Shown here: piece by piece, positions 44,814 through 54,681 of the stretch | Position numbering within the stretch: position 1 is the stretch's first letter | Layout of the letters: every line of letters begins with the position of its first letter | Assembly: GCA_937965895.1 (NCBI GenBank) | Contig: CALCKS010000178.1 | Span: 1 to 58,994, forward strand | Origin: an uncultured Campylobacter sp. | Lineage (GTDB): Bacteria; Campylobacterota; Campylobacteria; Campylobacterales; Campylobacteraceae | Direction: 5' to 3' | Length of the DNA stretch: 58,994 nucleotides | The notes under the pieces: generated by a model | The model's input: only the letters and a program-made list of their open reading frames with translations | Told to the model about the DNA's origin: nothing | Database searches by the model: none | Position numbers and translations under genes: made by a program

Positions 44814-45656
44814 TTATAAAATTTGATTTAGCGCTTCTAGGCCGCCAAGCTTTAGACTGATACCAAGCTGTGGATTTAGTCTGCTATCTGCTGGGTTTAT
44901 GCGGATAAGCGTCGCGTTTTTGAAGCGTTTTACCAGTGCCTCGCCATGTTTTCTGATCGTAGGCACCGCTAGGCCTGCGCCTATTTCTATGATGGCTATC
45001 TTTGAGTTTTCATTTTCATTTAGCCACGCTTCATATCTTTTGCGCTGCGCCCAAGTTCTTTTTGGATTAAACTCATGATCGTAAAACATCATGATATTTG
45101 GGCGGCTCACGCATCCGCACTCGGGGCAAACTGGCATCTTTGTAGCGACAAATTTCTCCTCATCTACTAGGACGCTATTTTCGTCCATGTTCCAGATATT
45201 GCCATCATCGTTGTGGATACACTGCGCGTGATGTATGGAGCCGTGGATTTCGTAAATTTTATCTCTATCAAAGCAAGCCTTTGCAAAGTGACCATCGACG
45301 TTTGAGGTGCAGATGAAGTAGTTGTTGTTTTTCTGCGCGCAAAGCTCTCTAAGCATAGCAAAACCAGAATGCGGCTCGGTCTTGTTGTATAGTTTTAATC
45401 TGTGGCCGTAAAATGCCCAAGCAAGAGTTGGCTGCTCAAAAAACCACTGAGGCTTTGCCATATCTGTAAAGCCTAGATCCTTATCTTTTAGTGGTGGATA
45501 TGCTTTCCAAAAGCCTTGATCTCCGCGAAAATCAGGCAAGCCACTATCCACACCCATACCAGCGCCTGCTGTGATGACTATGGCATCTGCGTTTTTGATG
45601 ATCTCTTTTGCGTGGAGTATTGCTTCTTGCAATGGTTCAAATTTATCCGCACCCAT
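44814..45656 (-). CDS. SIR2-family NAD-dependent protein
   Basis: A 280-residue sirtuin, very close to the one at 16279-17124. GAGMGVDSGLPDFRGDQGFW, TSNVDGHFAKACF, EIHGSIHHAQC, CPECGC and IEIGAGLAVPT are all kept. It lies 63 bp after the nuclease gene and has its own operator and -10 box. In this operon it is followed directly by the FtsZ-C-like gene. Deacylase or NAD-consuming role not determined. Confidence 0.88.
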   Translation of the reverse strand: MGADKFEPLQEAILHAKEIIKNADAIVITAGAGMGVDSGLPDFRGDQGFWKAYPPLKDKDLGFTDMAKPQWFFEQPTLAWAFYGHRLKLYNKTEPHSGFAMLRELCAQKNNNYFICTSNVDGHFAKACFDRDKIYEIHGSIHHAQCIHNDDGNIWNMDENSVLVDEEKFVATKMPVCPECGCVSRPNIMMFYDHEFNPKRTWAQRKRYEAWLNENENSKIAIIEIGAGLAVPTIRKHGEALVKRFKNATLIRINPADSRLNPQLGISLKLGGLEALNQIL

Positions 45657-45705
45657 ATTACCTCCTATGGCTTAAAATACCTATAGGCATTATAGCCGGC
45701 AAAGC

Positions 45706-45721
45706 AGACACTTTTTTGTCT
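45706..45721 (-). promoter_or_regulatory. Island operator of second SIR2 gene
   Basis: Minus strand AGACAAAAAAGTGTCT, 11 bp, TATAAT. It overlaps the end of the nuclease gene by 2 bp, as in the first copy. Confidence 0.7.
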
Positions 45722-47198
45722 ATTTTGCCACTTCGCGTAGTTTTTCTAAAACTTTAACCATCGCTAAAGTATCTAGTTTGCAGTATGCTAAAAGCGCCTT
45801 TTTATAAGCCTCGCACTCATCTGCTGACATATACGCCATAGCTTCATAGGCCTGCATCGCTTCGCCGCCGTGGTGGATCAAATTTAGATCTTTGTAAGCC
45901 GACTCAAACTCAGGCACGAGAGCCGGTAGGACGTACTTTATCGAGTAGCTGCCCTGCATCTTTGGATGATAGTAGCTCTTGCTCGCAAATGGTGCCATTA
46001 GGTCCTTTATATTGTCGTGGATAGCCATAAGCTCATTTGAAATTTGAGGGTAATTTAGAGCTAACTGCCTTATAACTCTTTTTTCAAAGCTCATGTTATA
46101 GGCTAGCACGCAGGCATCTTGCGGGATAAATTTGATCAAATTTAGCGCCAGCTCATATCTAGGATCGGCTCCAACCTCGGCTAAAAACTCAAAATGCTCT
46201 AAATTTCCTTTGCCATAATCTTTGTGAATAGAAAACTGAAAAGGTATCTGCTCGTATGGCCTAATCCCTCTAAATTCTGGCACAGCCTGCTGAAAAGTCT
46301 CAAAGTCAAGATGATAGAGTGGATAGCTAAGCGTCTCTAGAAACTCTTTGATAGCCTCTTTATCTATGATCTGCTCCTTGGATAGTTCGGAGCGGATTTG
46401 GATCTGCTGGGAGGCGTTAAATTTATCTAGTTCTTTGATATCTTCAAATTTAACCACGCCACTTTTATAAAGCTTAAATTTCTTATCGCTTCTAAGCCTA
46501 GATATGTTAAAGACGCTATACTCTGGTATGCCGCGCTGCTCGCGCCAACAGTACTCCCAAGCGTCGCAGTGATAGGGGTCTGAGCAGTGAGGACCGATAT
46601 CTACCTCTGGCTCAACGTTTTTGCTTAAAATTTCCTCAAATTTAGTTAAAATTTGAGGAATTTCAGCTTGTTTTTGCATGATCTGCTCGGTCACGTCCTC
46701 TATGTGAAAAAGCTTTTCAATCTCGAGCTTCTCGCCTCTTACGTAGCTGCTATCTATGTGGATGATATTTACGCCGCTTACTTTGTAGCCAAGCGAGCTA
46801 ATGACGTAGTACTGGATGGCTGCGTCGTCGATGTAGACCTCTTTGACGGAGGTGCTGCTTTTTACCTCGTTGATGACGAGCCCATCATCGCAGATACGAA
46901 GGACATCAACCATCACAAGGATGCCGTCAAAACAAAAAGTAGCTTCGTAGATGACCTTTGCGCCATTCTCGATAAGCTCTTTTGTTTTTGCTATTTGCGC
47001 GTTAAAATCGCCCGTATACTTTATCCTCTCGCCGCCGCTAAATAGCTCACAGGCTAGCTCGCCTACCGATGTGCCGGTGTCAAATATCGCCTGCGCACCG
47101 TCATCCGGGGCTTGCAAAACCCCGGGCTTTTTCTTTTTAAGCCACAAGCTCTTTTCGCACTGAAGGCCGCGGATGTAGAGGGATTTAGAGAGGGTCAT
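45720..47198 (-). CDS. DUF2779-type two-domain nuclease
   Basis: A 492-residue protein. The N-terminal half is Cas4-like PD-(D/E)XK: YEATFCFDGILVMVDVLR and LVINEVKSSTSV carry Asp and E-x-K (~95-125), and Cys residues (CSDPYHC, CW) at ~205-215 with Cys13 could bind an iron-sulphur cluster. The C-terminal half is an RNase H-fold exonuclease-like domain: LDFETFQ (~295), AYNMSFEKRV (~365), YCKLDTLAM (~475). It probably processes DNA ends. ATG overlaps the stop of the DUF262 gene by 4 bp. Confidence 0.8.
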   Translation of the reverse strand: MTLSKSLYIRGLQCEKSLWLKKKKPGVLQAPDDGAQAIFDTGTSVGELACELFSGGERIKYTGDFNAQIAKTKELIENGAKVIYEATFCFDGILVMVDVLRICDDGLVINEVKSSTSVKEVYIDDAAIQYYVISSLGYKVSGVNIIHIDSSYVRGEKLEIEKLFHIEDVTEQIMQKQAEIPQILTKFEEILSKNVEPEVDIGPHCSDPYHCDAWEYCWREQRGIPEYSVFNISRLRSDKKFKLYKSGVVKFEDIKELDKFNASQQIQIRSELSKEQIIDKEAIKEFLETLSYPLYHLDFETFQQAVPEFRGIRPYEQIPFQFSIHKDYGKGNLEHFEFLAEVGADPRYELALNLIKFIPQDACVLAYNMSFEKRVIRQLALNYPQISNELMAIHDNIKDLMAPFASKSYYHPKMQGSYSIKYVLPALVPEFESAYKDLNLIHHGGEAMQAYEAMAYMSADECEAYKKALLAYCKLDTLAMVKVLEKLREVAK

Positions 47199-48871
47199 TT
47201 TTGTATACCTTGAAAAAGAATTTGCTTCATTTCATTGCCGAGTCTACCTATCATATCCTTATCGTATCCCTTTTGCGATGCGTAAAATATTAGCATTTTT
47301 ATACTCGAATTTGGGCTTTCCTTTATCCTTTTTAACTTCTCGCCAAAATCATAATCGCTTAAACTAGAGTTAAAATCCTTTCTTATTAAAGCCAAATTTC
47401 CAAAATCATCTAATGCTTTGCCATTTTCTTGCAAATTTGTTGCCCACATATGCTCTACCGTGTCTTGGGATTTGATTAGGTATTCATCTCTATTAAATTT
47501 AGGAAATACTTTTTTTATATCATCCGCACAAGTATCACAAGCACTTAAACTATTAAAATCTCGCCAAAGCATGTATTCTAGCCTATAGAACCAGTAGTGT
47601 GGCACTGATGTTCCTTTATCCAAAAAGCTAGAGTCAATTTTTTCAAGCATTGGCGCTTCTAGGTTTTCACCATTATAAATTTTTTCTATAACGTTATTTA
47701 TGGTTTCCACTACCTTACGATCTCCACTGCTATCTAAAGCACTTTTTGCTAGCTTGTTATCCAATTGCTCGAGAAATTTGATAGCTTTTTGCGCATTTTC
47801 GTCATTGTACTCTACTAACGAGTTTTTATCTAAAAACGCCAAAAGCGCAGCTATAAATTCAGGCTTATCGTATTCGCTAGTATAGTAAAACATCCTTTCT
47901 AAATTTAATAGCCTTTTATTTTGCATCTCGTCATCTCTATAGACAAATTCATCAAATTTATTACGCATATCTCCTAAGAACTCAACAAATTCGGAGCATA
48001 AATCAGCTTCTTCCTTAAAAACCTTATCAAATTCACCTAAAAGTTTATCTTTGTTTATGATAATGTCTATTTTGAGTTCTTTTTTAGCAACAAAGACCTT
48101 TAAAGCTAGAAGTAAAAATACCGGGAATTTTACCAAGCTTTTTGTATCAGAATTTGTTTCGGTTTGTTTTTTTTCTTTGTCATTAAAATCTGATTCCAAA
48201 AGTTCTCTTATTGTTTTTGGTTCGATAGAAAAATCTGCTTGATTGCTTTCTAAAATTTGATCTTTGTACTTTTCATCCATATTTGAGATCATATCCCATT
48301 TTCTTGCTATGTCCGCATAGCTATCTTTAATATTATTTAAAAATCTAGCCTTTAAAACCTGATGGTTTTCCAACTGGATGCTTTTTGTATTAACCAGCTC
48401 AAAATATTCCGTAGCTTTGATATTTTCCGGAATAATAGTCATCGTAAAAATAGCCGAATTTAGCTTTTCTTTAAAAGAATTCTCGAGCAAAGCTTTATTA
48501 TCTTTTACAAAAAGAACGGCATCTAAAATTTGCTTGTTTGTATATCTGCGTTCATTTGCGTCGAAATTTGTTAGCTTTTCGCCGTCTCCGCCGTCTATTT
48601 CGTAATCTAGCTCAAACGGTTTTTCTTTTACCCTTAAAGCCATGAAAATAATATAAATAGTAGTAAGTCTTTGCTGTCCATCTATGATGATAAATTTATT
48701 ATCTCCGTTTTGTTTAACCACGATATTGCCAAGATAGTGTCCATCTTTGGCGCTTATATCGCTTATTAACTTTTCAATATCTTGTTTTCTCCAGGAATAC
48801 GCCCTTTGGTAAAATGGTATTTCAAATTTAAAATCCTTTAACTCACCTATTTTATATTGTGTCGCTTTCAT
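47195..48871 (-). CDS. DUF262/DUF1524 protein, GmrSD-like
   Basis: A 558-residue protein. N-terminal DUF262 (FYQRAYSWRKQDIEKLI at ~20, FIIIDGQQRLTTIYI at ~62) is a ParB-like nucleotide-binding domain. The C-terminal DUF1524 is an HNH-type nuclease with VEHMWATN (~472) and FGNLALI. Known relatives (GmrSD) cut modified phage DNA. Overlaps the preceding DUF262 gene by 20 bp. Confidence 0.85.
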   Translation of the reverse strand: MKATQYKIGELKDFKFEIPFYQRAYSWRKQDIEKLISDISAKDGHYLGNIVVKQNGDNKFIIIDGQQRLTTIYIIFMALRVKEKPFELDYEIDGGDGEKLTNFDANERRYTNKQILDAVLFVKDNKALLENSFKEKLNSAIFTMTIIPENIKATEYFELVNTKSIQLENHQVLKARFLNNIKDSYADIARKWDMISNMDEKYKDQILESNQADFSIEPKTIRELLESDFNDKEKKQTETNSDTKSLVKFPVFLLLALKVFVAKKELKIDIIINKDKLLGEFDKVFKEEADLCSEFVEFLGDMRNKFDEFVYRDDEMQNKRLLNLERMFYYTSEYDKPEFIAALLAFLDKNSLVEYNDENAQKAIKFLEQLDNKLAKSALDSSGDRKVVETINNVIEKIYNGENLEAPMLEKIDSSFLDKGTSVPHYWFYRLEYMLWRDFNSLSACDTCADDIKKVFPKFNRDEYLIKSQDTVEHMWATNLQENGKALDDFGNLALIRKDFNSSLSDYDFGEKLKRIKESPNSSIKMLIFYASQKGYDKDMIGRLGNEMKQILFQGIQK

Positions 48872-50180
48872 TTTTTATCCTTTTAAATTTTATTATATTA
48901 AGAGATTTTTCTGTAATAAAATCTTCGTCATATTTGGCTCTATCTTTTATCTTGTTAAGATGCGACTTTTCTATTTCACGCTTTATACTATTATTATTTT
49001 TTAGCTCTTTTAAGACCTTTAGCTTAAGCGTTTCTAATGCGCTCGAAGTATCTACGAGCTGCAATAACCTAGTAACTCCTCTGCCGATATCTGAACTGTC
49101 ACTAAAAATTCTTGATTGTCCGCAGGAGATGCCAAAAATTATAAAAAATACCAAATATGCAATTTCATCTAGCGCCTCGATGCCGAATTTATCCGCTACA
49201 TACAATAAAACTACATGGCACGCATGATTTATATAGCTACATCCAGTTGCATCCTCTCTAAAATATATAAAATTGCTTTCGATGTATTTTAAAATATCGC
49301 AGTACTTAAAAACGTATTCAAAAAAGCTAGCCCCTCCAAGAATATCGTCGATTATCGATATATCGTTCTTATATATTTTTATTTTTTCGCCAAAGCGGTT
49401 TTTAAATTCCTCAAATATAGAGAAATTTATTCTAAGCGATTCATCTTCGGCGCCGTAATAACCCAAAACCCTATAAGGATTAAATGCATTAGTTTTGGCT
49501 CTCCTGATATATAGCGCGCTTCTTAATGCGCGAAATATCAAATTTTCTCTCAAAAACCAAGAGATATTAACGCCGTATAAAGAGTATTCGTTCCACTTTT
49601 TGGCATAGTGAAGCATTAACTGTTTTGATTTCGTCTCGTCCATAAACATAAGATGGTGGTTTTTTAGCAAATCCGTATCGCTAAGGGCTCTGCCGGTGGT
49701 ATTGTGCGTATCAAAATACAAAAACGCTTCGTCCAAGTCTTCAGTTTTTACGAACGTAAATTTAACTTTTTCTCTTATATGCTCTACGAGACCTTCTTTG
49801 TCTTTTATATCGGCAAATTCTATTTTTAAAAGCTCAAAATTTCTTTTCAAAGCCTTATGCGATAAGATATTTAGCTTATTATCTAAAAAAGGCACATCAT
49901 TATCGCCTAGAGCTTTTAAAATAAGGGCTAGCGTAGTTATGCGCTGTTGTCCGTCGACTATGTCTATTGCGCTGCCGTCTTTAGCTTTGCTTTCGTGGAG
50001 TATTATGTGTCCTAGCAAAATTTCGCTATTTTCATTGCCAAACGACCTTTTAATACTTGACAGTAACCCTAAGGCCAAATCCTCGCTCCACACATACGGA
50101 CGCTGGTAATCAGGAATTTTATAGCTTTTGCAACTCAATATATCGCCAGCACTCAAAACGCCGCTTATTTTATTTTCCAT
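48852..50180 (-). CDS. DUF262 protein
   Basis: A 442-residue protein with DUF262 motifs IPDYQRPYVWSEDLALGLL (~22) and IDIVDGQQRITTLALIL (~75). No DUF1524 HNH is seen at the C-terminus, so it is probably the non-cutting partner of the next gene. Gene order: AAA+ ATPase, this gene, nuclease-bearing DUF262, all overlapping or 32 bp apart. Confidence 0.82.
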   Translation of the reverse strand: MENKISGVLSAGDILSCKSYKIPDYQRPYVWSEDLALGLLSSIKRSFGNENSEILLGHIILHESKAKDGSAIDIVDGQQRITTLALILKALGDNDVPFLDNKLNILSHKALKRNFELLKIEFADIKDKEGLVEHIREKVKFTFVKTEDLDEAFLYFDTHNTTGRALSDTDLLKNHHLMFMDETKSKQLMLHYAKKWNEYSLYGVNISWFLRENLIFRALRSALYIRRAKTNAFNPYRVLGYYGAEDESLRINFSIFEEFKNRFGEKIKIYKNDISIIDDILGGASFFEYVFKYCDILKYIESNFIYFREDATGCSYINHACHVVLLYVADKFGIEALDEIAYLVFFIIFGISCGQSRIFSDSSDIGRGVTRLLQLVDTSSALETLKLKVLKELKNNNSIKREIEKSHLNKIKDRAKYDEDFITEKSLNIIKFKRIKNESDTI

Positions 50181-50211
50181 TGCCTCTCCTTAAATTTTTC
50201 TAATTATACTA

Positions 50212-52230
50212 TTAAAACCCTATCCTAGTACTTTTCTCTTCGTTTTTTAGTGCAACTTCCTGCTCTAACCTTTCATAAAAATCATCTCCATTTTTGATAG
50301 GTCTAAATTTAGCTTGTCTTCTTACACTAGCAAAATCTCCTGGGGCTAACAAGCCTAAATTTGAAATCTTTTTAGCTGCATTTTCATCAAATTTGACTTT
50401 TAGCAAGGCGCACTCTTTTTTAAATAAATTTAGAGCTTGATTTGGTAATAGATACCCAAACTCAAGCTTTAAATCAAATCTTCTTAAGCTTGCTTTATCG
50501 AGGTTGTCGATTAAATTCGTAGTTGCGATAAATATCCCGTCAAAGCTCTCCATCTGCACTAGCATCTCGTTTACTTGCGTTATCTCCCAGCTTCTTGAAG
50601 CCCCGCTTCTATCTTGTAAAAAGCTATCTACTTCGTCAAATACAAGCACGGCTTTTTTATCTTTTGCTTCTTTAAAAGCTTCTGCTATATTTTGCTCGGT
50701 TCCTCCGACCCACATAGATAAAAGATCGCTTCCTTTTTTGATGATTATGGGCTTCCTTAGGCTTTTGGCGATAAATTTGGCATAGGCGCTCTTGCCAGTT
50801 CCAGGTACTCCATATAGGCAAACTCTAGCGCTTTTGCTCTCTTTTATGCCTTTCATTAGCTCGTTTAGATCGCAGTTTGAGTTTACAAAATTTGGATCGT
50901 AGCTGCTAGGTAGATCGTCGCTTGACTTGTCTTTTTCGATCTCTCCGTATCCTTGAGCTTTTAGAGTGTTGCTTATCACTCGCTCAAAGGCTTTGTTTCT
51001 ATCTCCAGTGTTTAAATTTGAAACGACTAAGCTTGCGTTGCTAACTACTGCGGGAGCTACATGTTCATTTTTGGCCAGCTTTTTTATTAGCTTATTATCT
51101 ATCAAATTTGCGCTGTATTCTTTGATGATCTTAGCTCTCATGTTTTCATTTGGCACTCCTAGCTCTATAGCTAGGTTAAAGCGTCTAACTACGGCTTCAT
51201 CCATGCTATAGATATTGTTGGTTATCCAGATGGTCGGCACTTCGTTTGTCTCTAAGGATCTGTTTATAAAGGCTTTGCCGTACTGTCTTTTCTCGTCATT
51301 TCTGGTGTTAAATACGTCTTCGGCTTCGTCATACATCAGCAAATTTGATCCGGCTTGCAAGACGTTTTGCGCAAGACAATAAGATTTTATCCTTTGTAGC
51401 TCATTTGCGTATCCGCTTTCATCCGCATAGGCTACTTCATATAGTTTTAAATTTAGATCGCTAGCTATCACTTTACTTAGCTCTGTTTTTCCAGTTCCAG
51501 CTGAACCATAGAGGAGTACGTTTACTCCTTTTTGTTTCTTGTGAATAGCGTTTTTTAGAAAAGAGACTAAAATTTGCATATCCTCTTTTACGTGAGCATA
51601 GTTTTTAAGCGTCAAATTTGTTTCGCTACAAGGCTTTATGGCACTTTGAAATATTTCATCTATACTTTTGCATTTAATAAACAATGCGCCTGTAAATTCG
51701 TTATTTATGACGTCGATTTTAGATCTTAGGTTGCGCGAATAGTAGGAATCGATTTTTATTAAAGAGGTCTTGGCAAAAATCCCGTCTTTTCTAAAAGCGT
51801 TTTGAACGTCTAAGACATCTAAATTTAGTATCTGCGATAAGGCTTTTACGGCTTGTCTGTTGTTTAGGTCTCCCATTAGATCGCAAGCATCCGAGATGAT
51901 CTCATAGTTAAACACAATAGCTACGAATCTCAAAATATCTTTTTCCGTATCGTTTAGACCTAAATTTGACTGAAGCAAATTTAAATTATGCTCGAGATCT
52001 TTTAGCTTGCATAAAATTTTAGTTTTTTCAAGGACATCAAGCCTGTTTTTAAGTACTTCGATGTCTTGGCTGGTCGGCTCGCTAGAGCTAACGCCCAAGA
52101 ATTCAAGGACATTATCGTATCTGCATCTTAAAAACTCCCTTTCTCCTCCAGCGCGAAAAATCGCACGAAGTATCCAAAGCATCGCAAGATCGTATATCTC
52201 GTTATCTACATAAAAGCTTTCGTTTCTCAT
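50212..52230 (-). CDS. Tandem AAA+ ATPase
   Basis: A 672-residue ATPase, first gene of the operon down to 43207. A helical N-terminal region (~1-190) is followed by AAA+ domain 1 (GSAGTGKTEL ~243, LLMYDEAED ~298, ITNNIYSMDEAVVRRF) and AAA+ domain 2 (GVPGTGKSAY ~476, VLVFDEVDSF ~530, IATTNLIDNLDKASLRRF). Arg fingers and sensor motifs look intact in both. The layout resembles Cdc48/Vps4-type remodelling ATPases (COG0464). GGAG precedes the ATG. Paralogue of the frameshifted gene at 13301-15294 and of the remnant at 42342. Confidence 0.87.
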   Translation of the reverse strand: MRNESFYVDNEIYDLAMLWILRAIFRAGGEREFLRCRYDNVLEFLGVSSSEPTSQDIEVLKNRLDVLEKTKILCKLKDLEHNLNLLQSNLGLNDTEKDILRFVAIVFNYEIISDACDLMGDLNNRQAVKALSQILNLDVLDVQNAFRKDGIFAKTSLIKIDSYYSRNLRSKIDVINNEFTGALFIKCKSIDEIFQSAIKPCSETNLTLKNYAHVKEDMQILVSFLKNAIHKKQKGVNVLLYGSAGTGKTELSKVIASDLNLKLYEVAYADESGYANELQRIKSYCLAQNVLQAGSNLLMYDEAEDVFNTRNDEKRQYGKAFINRSLETNEVPTIWITNNIYSMDEAVVRRFNLAIELGVPNENMRAKIIKEYSANLIDNKLIKKLAKNEHVAPAVVSNASLVVSNLNTGDRNKAFERVISNTLKAQGYGEIEKDKSSDDLPSSYDPNFVNSNCDLNELMKGIKESKSARVCLYGVPGTGKSAYAKFIAKSLRKPIIIKKGSDLLSMWVGGTEQNIAEAFKEAKDKKAVLVFDEVDSFLQDRSGASRSWEITQVNEMLVQMESFDGIFIATTNLIDNLDKASLRRFDLKLEFGYLLPNQALNLFKKECALLKVKFDENAAKKISNLGLLAPGDFASVRRQAKFRPIKNGDDFYERLEQEVALKNEEKSTRIGF
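50215..50485 (-). repeat. Direct repeat with 42345-42617
   Basis: About 270 bp at the ATPase 3' end are nearly the same as 42345-42617 in the same direction, 7.9 kb away. Recombination between them would delete the DUF262, nuclease, SIR2 and PD-(D/E)XK genes. Confidence 0.7.
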
Positions 52231-52286
52231 GCCTGGCTCCTTGTTTGTTTTTTATTTGTATTTGAGAGTATTTTACTGGGTTAAAA

Positions 52287-52302
52287 GGACAAAAGATTGT
52301 CC
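52287..52302 (-). promoter_or_regulatory. Island operator of second AAA+ operon
   Basis: Minus strand GGACAATCTTTTGTCC, 11 bp, TAAAAT, about 35 bp before the ATPase start. A separate TATAAT at 52516-52521 on the plus strand may serve mcrB. Confidence 0.72.
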
Positions 52303-52572
52303 AAATAGGTAAATTTATGAGTTAATGTACTAGCAATGGTATTTAACAAAATCATATAGGATAATATACAATCAAAGAAGCTCAAAATTTTAATCTTTTG
52401 GTAAAAAGCCATAAAATAATAAGCTAGACAAAAACTAAATAACATATAGATAATAAAGTACTTTTAAGGAGTTAAACAAAAATACTTCTTTAATAATATT
52501 TAAAAGATAACGGTATATAATAATCTGCAGTTAGAGATATATTTTTAAAAGAATAATAAACAAGGAGCAAAA

Positions 52573-54681
52573 ATGCTATCATTGCAAGAATGTTTAAAGC
52601 TAAGAGATGAGTTTCAACAAAGATGGACTTTACAAGCTGTAAAAAATATGACCATAGAACAATACACAGGAATCGGCAACAAGGATACTTTTACATACTG
52701 GCTTGAAAGCAAAACAGAAAATCTTATAAGTATATGGGGTGGGTCGGCTTATAAATTTGGAATTTTCAAAAGAGCCCAAAATGATGACAAAAAGGAACTC
52801 AAAAGCGGTCAAACAGGCGATGGTGAGTACGGCTGGTATTTAAAATATGGAAACACTAGAAATGAAGCGTTTGAAAAAATAAAAAGCCTCATTTTACAAA
52901 TTATAAATCACGCACAAAACAAAGAATTTGAGAATATTGACAGCATTGATCTAGGCGATGCCGTAAAATGGAAAATAGCTTTTTTATATGCGCCAGATAA
53001 AACCCTTTTACGTATTGTTTCACGAGATGCCTTTAAGTATCTCGCTCAGAAAAATAATATAGAATCAAACAGGATATCACAAATTCAAAAAGAACTAATT
53101 AAAAAGAAGCCAGACAATATTGACTTTTACGATTATTCGTCCTCGCTATGGAATGAATACGCAAAAGAAAACGATTCAAAACAGGCCGCATTAGAAGAAG
53201 AGAAAGAAAATGAGCCGGCCAATGATAACAAAAAATCAACTTATCCATTAAATCAAATTTTATACGGCCCTCCGGGTACAGGAAAAACATATACCACAAT
53301 AGCAAAAGCTATCGAAATAATAAGAGGGGAAAAAGTTGGTGAAGAAGAAATCAACGATGAAAAAAAGAGGAAAGCTCTTAAAAAGCAATTTGATGAATAT
53401 GTACAAAGCGGACAAATAAAATTTGTAACATTTCATCAAAGCTATGGGTATGAGGAATTTGTTGAAGGCCTAAAAGCATATACCGAGGATAAAAATATAC
53501 ATTATCGAGTTGAGGACGGCATCTTTAAGGAAATTTGCAAAAGAATAAAAGAGTGCAAAGAACATAAAAAATGGAAAGTGCCGCAAATTTCTGAAGATAG
53601 ATTTGATAAGTTATATGATATATATGCGGCAAATTTGCCTAATTATGCAAAAAATGAAACTTTTAATAAAAAATTAAAAACATCTGATGGTTATGAATTT
53701 TATTTATATAAAAATACAGCTCAAGGCATAGAGGCTAGATCTGCAAGTAGCGCAGACGGTAACCCCATGCCCATGAGCAAAGATAGTCTTAAGAAAATAT
53801 TATTTGACCAAGACAATTCTAAATCGTCATACAGGTATGGTACACATCCTGACGCCATATTGGAAGACATGTTATCAACCATGCCATATGTTCTAATAAT
53901 AGACGAAATCAACCGCGGGAATATATCTAAAATTTTTGGCGAGCTCATAACTCTTATAGAGCCGTCAAAAAGGCTCGGAGCGGAGGATGAGATAAAAGTA
54001 GAACTACCATATTCACAACATAAAAAAGAGGGAGAGAGGGAGAAATTTGGAGTGCCGTCAAATTTATACATAATAGGCACGATGAATACAGCAGATCGCA
54101 GCATAGCTCTCATGGATACAGCGCTCAGAAGAAGGTTTGAATTTGTGGAGATGATGCCACAACCTGAACTTTTAGATGACATTAAAATCACCAAGATAAA
54201 AGAAGACAATAAGGAAGAAGCGGTAGATACTGGCATAGAATTAGACAAGATGCTAGAAGTCATAAACGAGCGCATAGAGTATCTTTACGACAGAGACCAC
54301 ACGATAGGACATGCTTATTTTATGTCGCTAAAAGATAGTGCGGATATATCAGAATTAGCTTCGATCTTTAAAAATAAAATTTTACCGCTACTGCAAGAGT
54401 ATTTTTACGATGACTGGGAGAAAATAAGGCTTGTTTTGGGCGATAATCAGAAAGAAAAAACCAATGAAACAAATTCAGATGACAAACAAGAAAATAACAA
54501 AACTGTGTTCATAACAAAAGAAGAGAAAAATGCAAGCGATTTGTTTGGAGAAGAAATCGAAGATATGAAAGTTAAAGTCTCATACGGGATAAATCACGAA
54601 GCCTTTAACAACCCGCAAAGTTACAAAGAAATTTATAGTCAAGCAAATAAAGATGAAACAAAAACAGATAACGCTAACTGA
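52573..54681 (+). CDS. mcrB: McrB-like GTP-dependent restriction motor
   Basis: A 702-residue protein. Residues ~1-200 are a DNA-binding-type N-terminal domain of unrecognised specificity. The AAA+ motor has GPPGTGKT (~231), KFVTFHQSYGYEEFVEG (~280), LIIDEINRGNISKIFGELIT (~440), GTMNTADRSIALMD (~503, the McrB GTPase signature) and ALRRRFEF. It drives cleavage of modified DNA together with McrC, with which it overlaps by 29 bp. GGAG precedes the ATG. Confidence 0.9.
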   Translation: MLSLQECLKLRDEFQQRWTLQAVKNMTIEQYTGIGNKDTFTYWLESKTENLISIWGGSAYKFGIFKRAQNDDKKELKSGQTGDGEYGWYLKYGNTRNEAFEKIKSLILQIINHAQNKEFENIDSIDLGDAVKWKIAFLYAPDKTLLRIVSRDAFKYLAQKNNIESNRISQIQKELIKKKPDNIDFYDYSSSLWNEYAKENDSKQAALEEEKENEPANDNKKSTYPLNQILYGPPGTGKTYTTIAKAIEIIRGEKVGEEEINDEKKRKALKKQFDEYVQSGQIKFVTFHQSYGYEEFVEGLKAYTEDKNIHYRVEDGIFKEICKRIKECKEHKKWKVPQISEDRFDKLYDIYAANLPNYAKNETFNKKLKTSDGYEFYLYKNTAQGIEARSASSADGNPMPMSKDSLKKILFDQDNSKSSYRYGTHPDAILEDMLSTMPYVLIIDEINRGNISKIFGELITLIEPSKRLGAEDEIKVELPYSQHKKEGEREKFGVPSNLYIIGTMNTADRSIALMDTALRRRFEFVEMMPQPELLDDIKITKIKEDNKEEAVDTGIELDKMLEVINERIEYLYDRDHTIGHAYFMSLKDSADISELASIFKNKILPLLQEYFYDDWEKIRLVLGDNQKEKTNETNSDDKQENNKTVFITKEEKNASDLFGEEIEDMKVKVSYGINHEAFNNPQSYKEIYSQANKDETKTDNAN

